Source: CALHAX01 sp039816705 (GTDB lineage Bacteria > Pseudomonadota > Alphaproteobacteria > Rhizobiales > CALHAX01). Taken from it: a stretch of 5,300 nt of DNA. Both the position numbers and the translations under genes were made by a program. The notes below the pieces were generated by a model. The model saw nothing but the letters and a program-made list of their open reading frames with translations, was not told the origin of the DNA and ran no database searches. Shown piece after piece: positions 5,299 to 5,300 of the stretch. Each line of letters begins with the position of its first letter. The first letter of the stretch is position 1. The stretch is taken from positions 1 to 5,300 of the forward strand of contig JBCBXF010000218.1 of assembly GCA_039816705.1 (NCBI GenBank), in the 5' to 3' direction.

Positions 5299-5300
5299 TG

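Noticed and set aside
1..5300. CRISPR array, prophage, toxin-antitoxin or defence island
   Set aside because: There are no regularly spaced repeats, integrase, transposase or small paired toxin-antitoxin genes. The intact genes are of ordinary chromosomal families.

Overview
The window looks like a chromosomal stretch of a high-GC alphaproteobacterium. By eye the coding regions are roughly 60% G+C with GC-rich third positions, and the ndk product resembles alphaproteobacterial sequences, possibly Hyphomonadaceae or Caulobacterales-like. The genus is an inference from remembered family resemblance. I see no mobile element, CRISPR array, tRNA or rRNA, and no phage gene.

Layout, left to right. 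(1) 1-1044, minus strand: N-terminal 348 residues of a sodium:solute symporter (SSS family), cut by the left edge. (2) 1045-1191: short divergent intergenic region. (3) About 1192-1575, plus strand: remains of a DUF2461-family gene, recognisable in three reading-frame pieces, with a large internal deletion and a one-base frameshift. (4) 1567-1603: stem-loop just beyond the 3' end of ndk. (5) 1613-2035, minus strand: complete ndk, with a good Shine-Dalgarno and a plausible sigma70-type promoter. (6) 2206-4122, plus strand: complete two-domain ABC-F ATPase of the YheS type, divergent from ndk. (7) 4123-4279: comparatively AT-rich gap with a weak terminator candidate, an inverted repeat and a 7-codon mini-ORF. 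(8) 4280-4582, plus strand: 100-residue, three-helix membrane protein of the YeaQ/GlsB (transglycosylase-associated) type. (9) 4576-4645: cluster of four alternating 7-bp inverted elements ending in a T tract, between convergent genes. (10) 4660-5298, minus strand: class I SAM-dependent methyltransferase, cut by the right edge and interrupted by a 10-N assembly gap.

The genes do not form one pathway. ndk balances nucleoside triphosphate pools, and the ABC-F protein probably acts on ribosomes. The symporter, small membrane protein and methyltransferase are separate housekeeping or accessory functions. Each gene seems to be its own transcription unit: strands alternate, and no two intact neighbouring genes are closely spaced on the same strand.

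I do not find a previously undescribed biological system here. The most useful second-look items are the decayed DUF2461 gene, the four-element alternating hairpin cluster at 4576-4639, a 10-bp perfect inverted repeat inside the methyltransferase gene, and evidence that the 10-N gap is too short.
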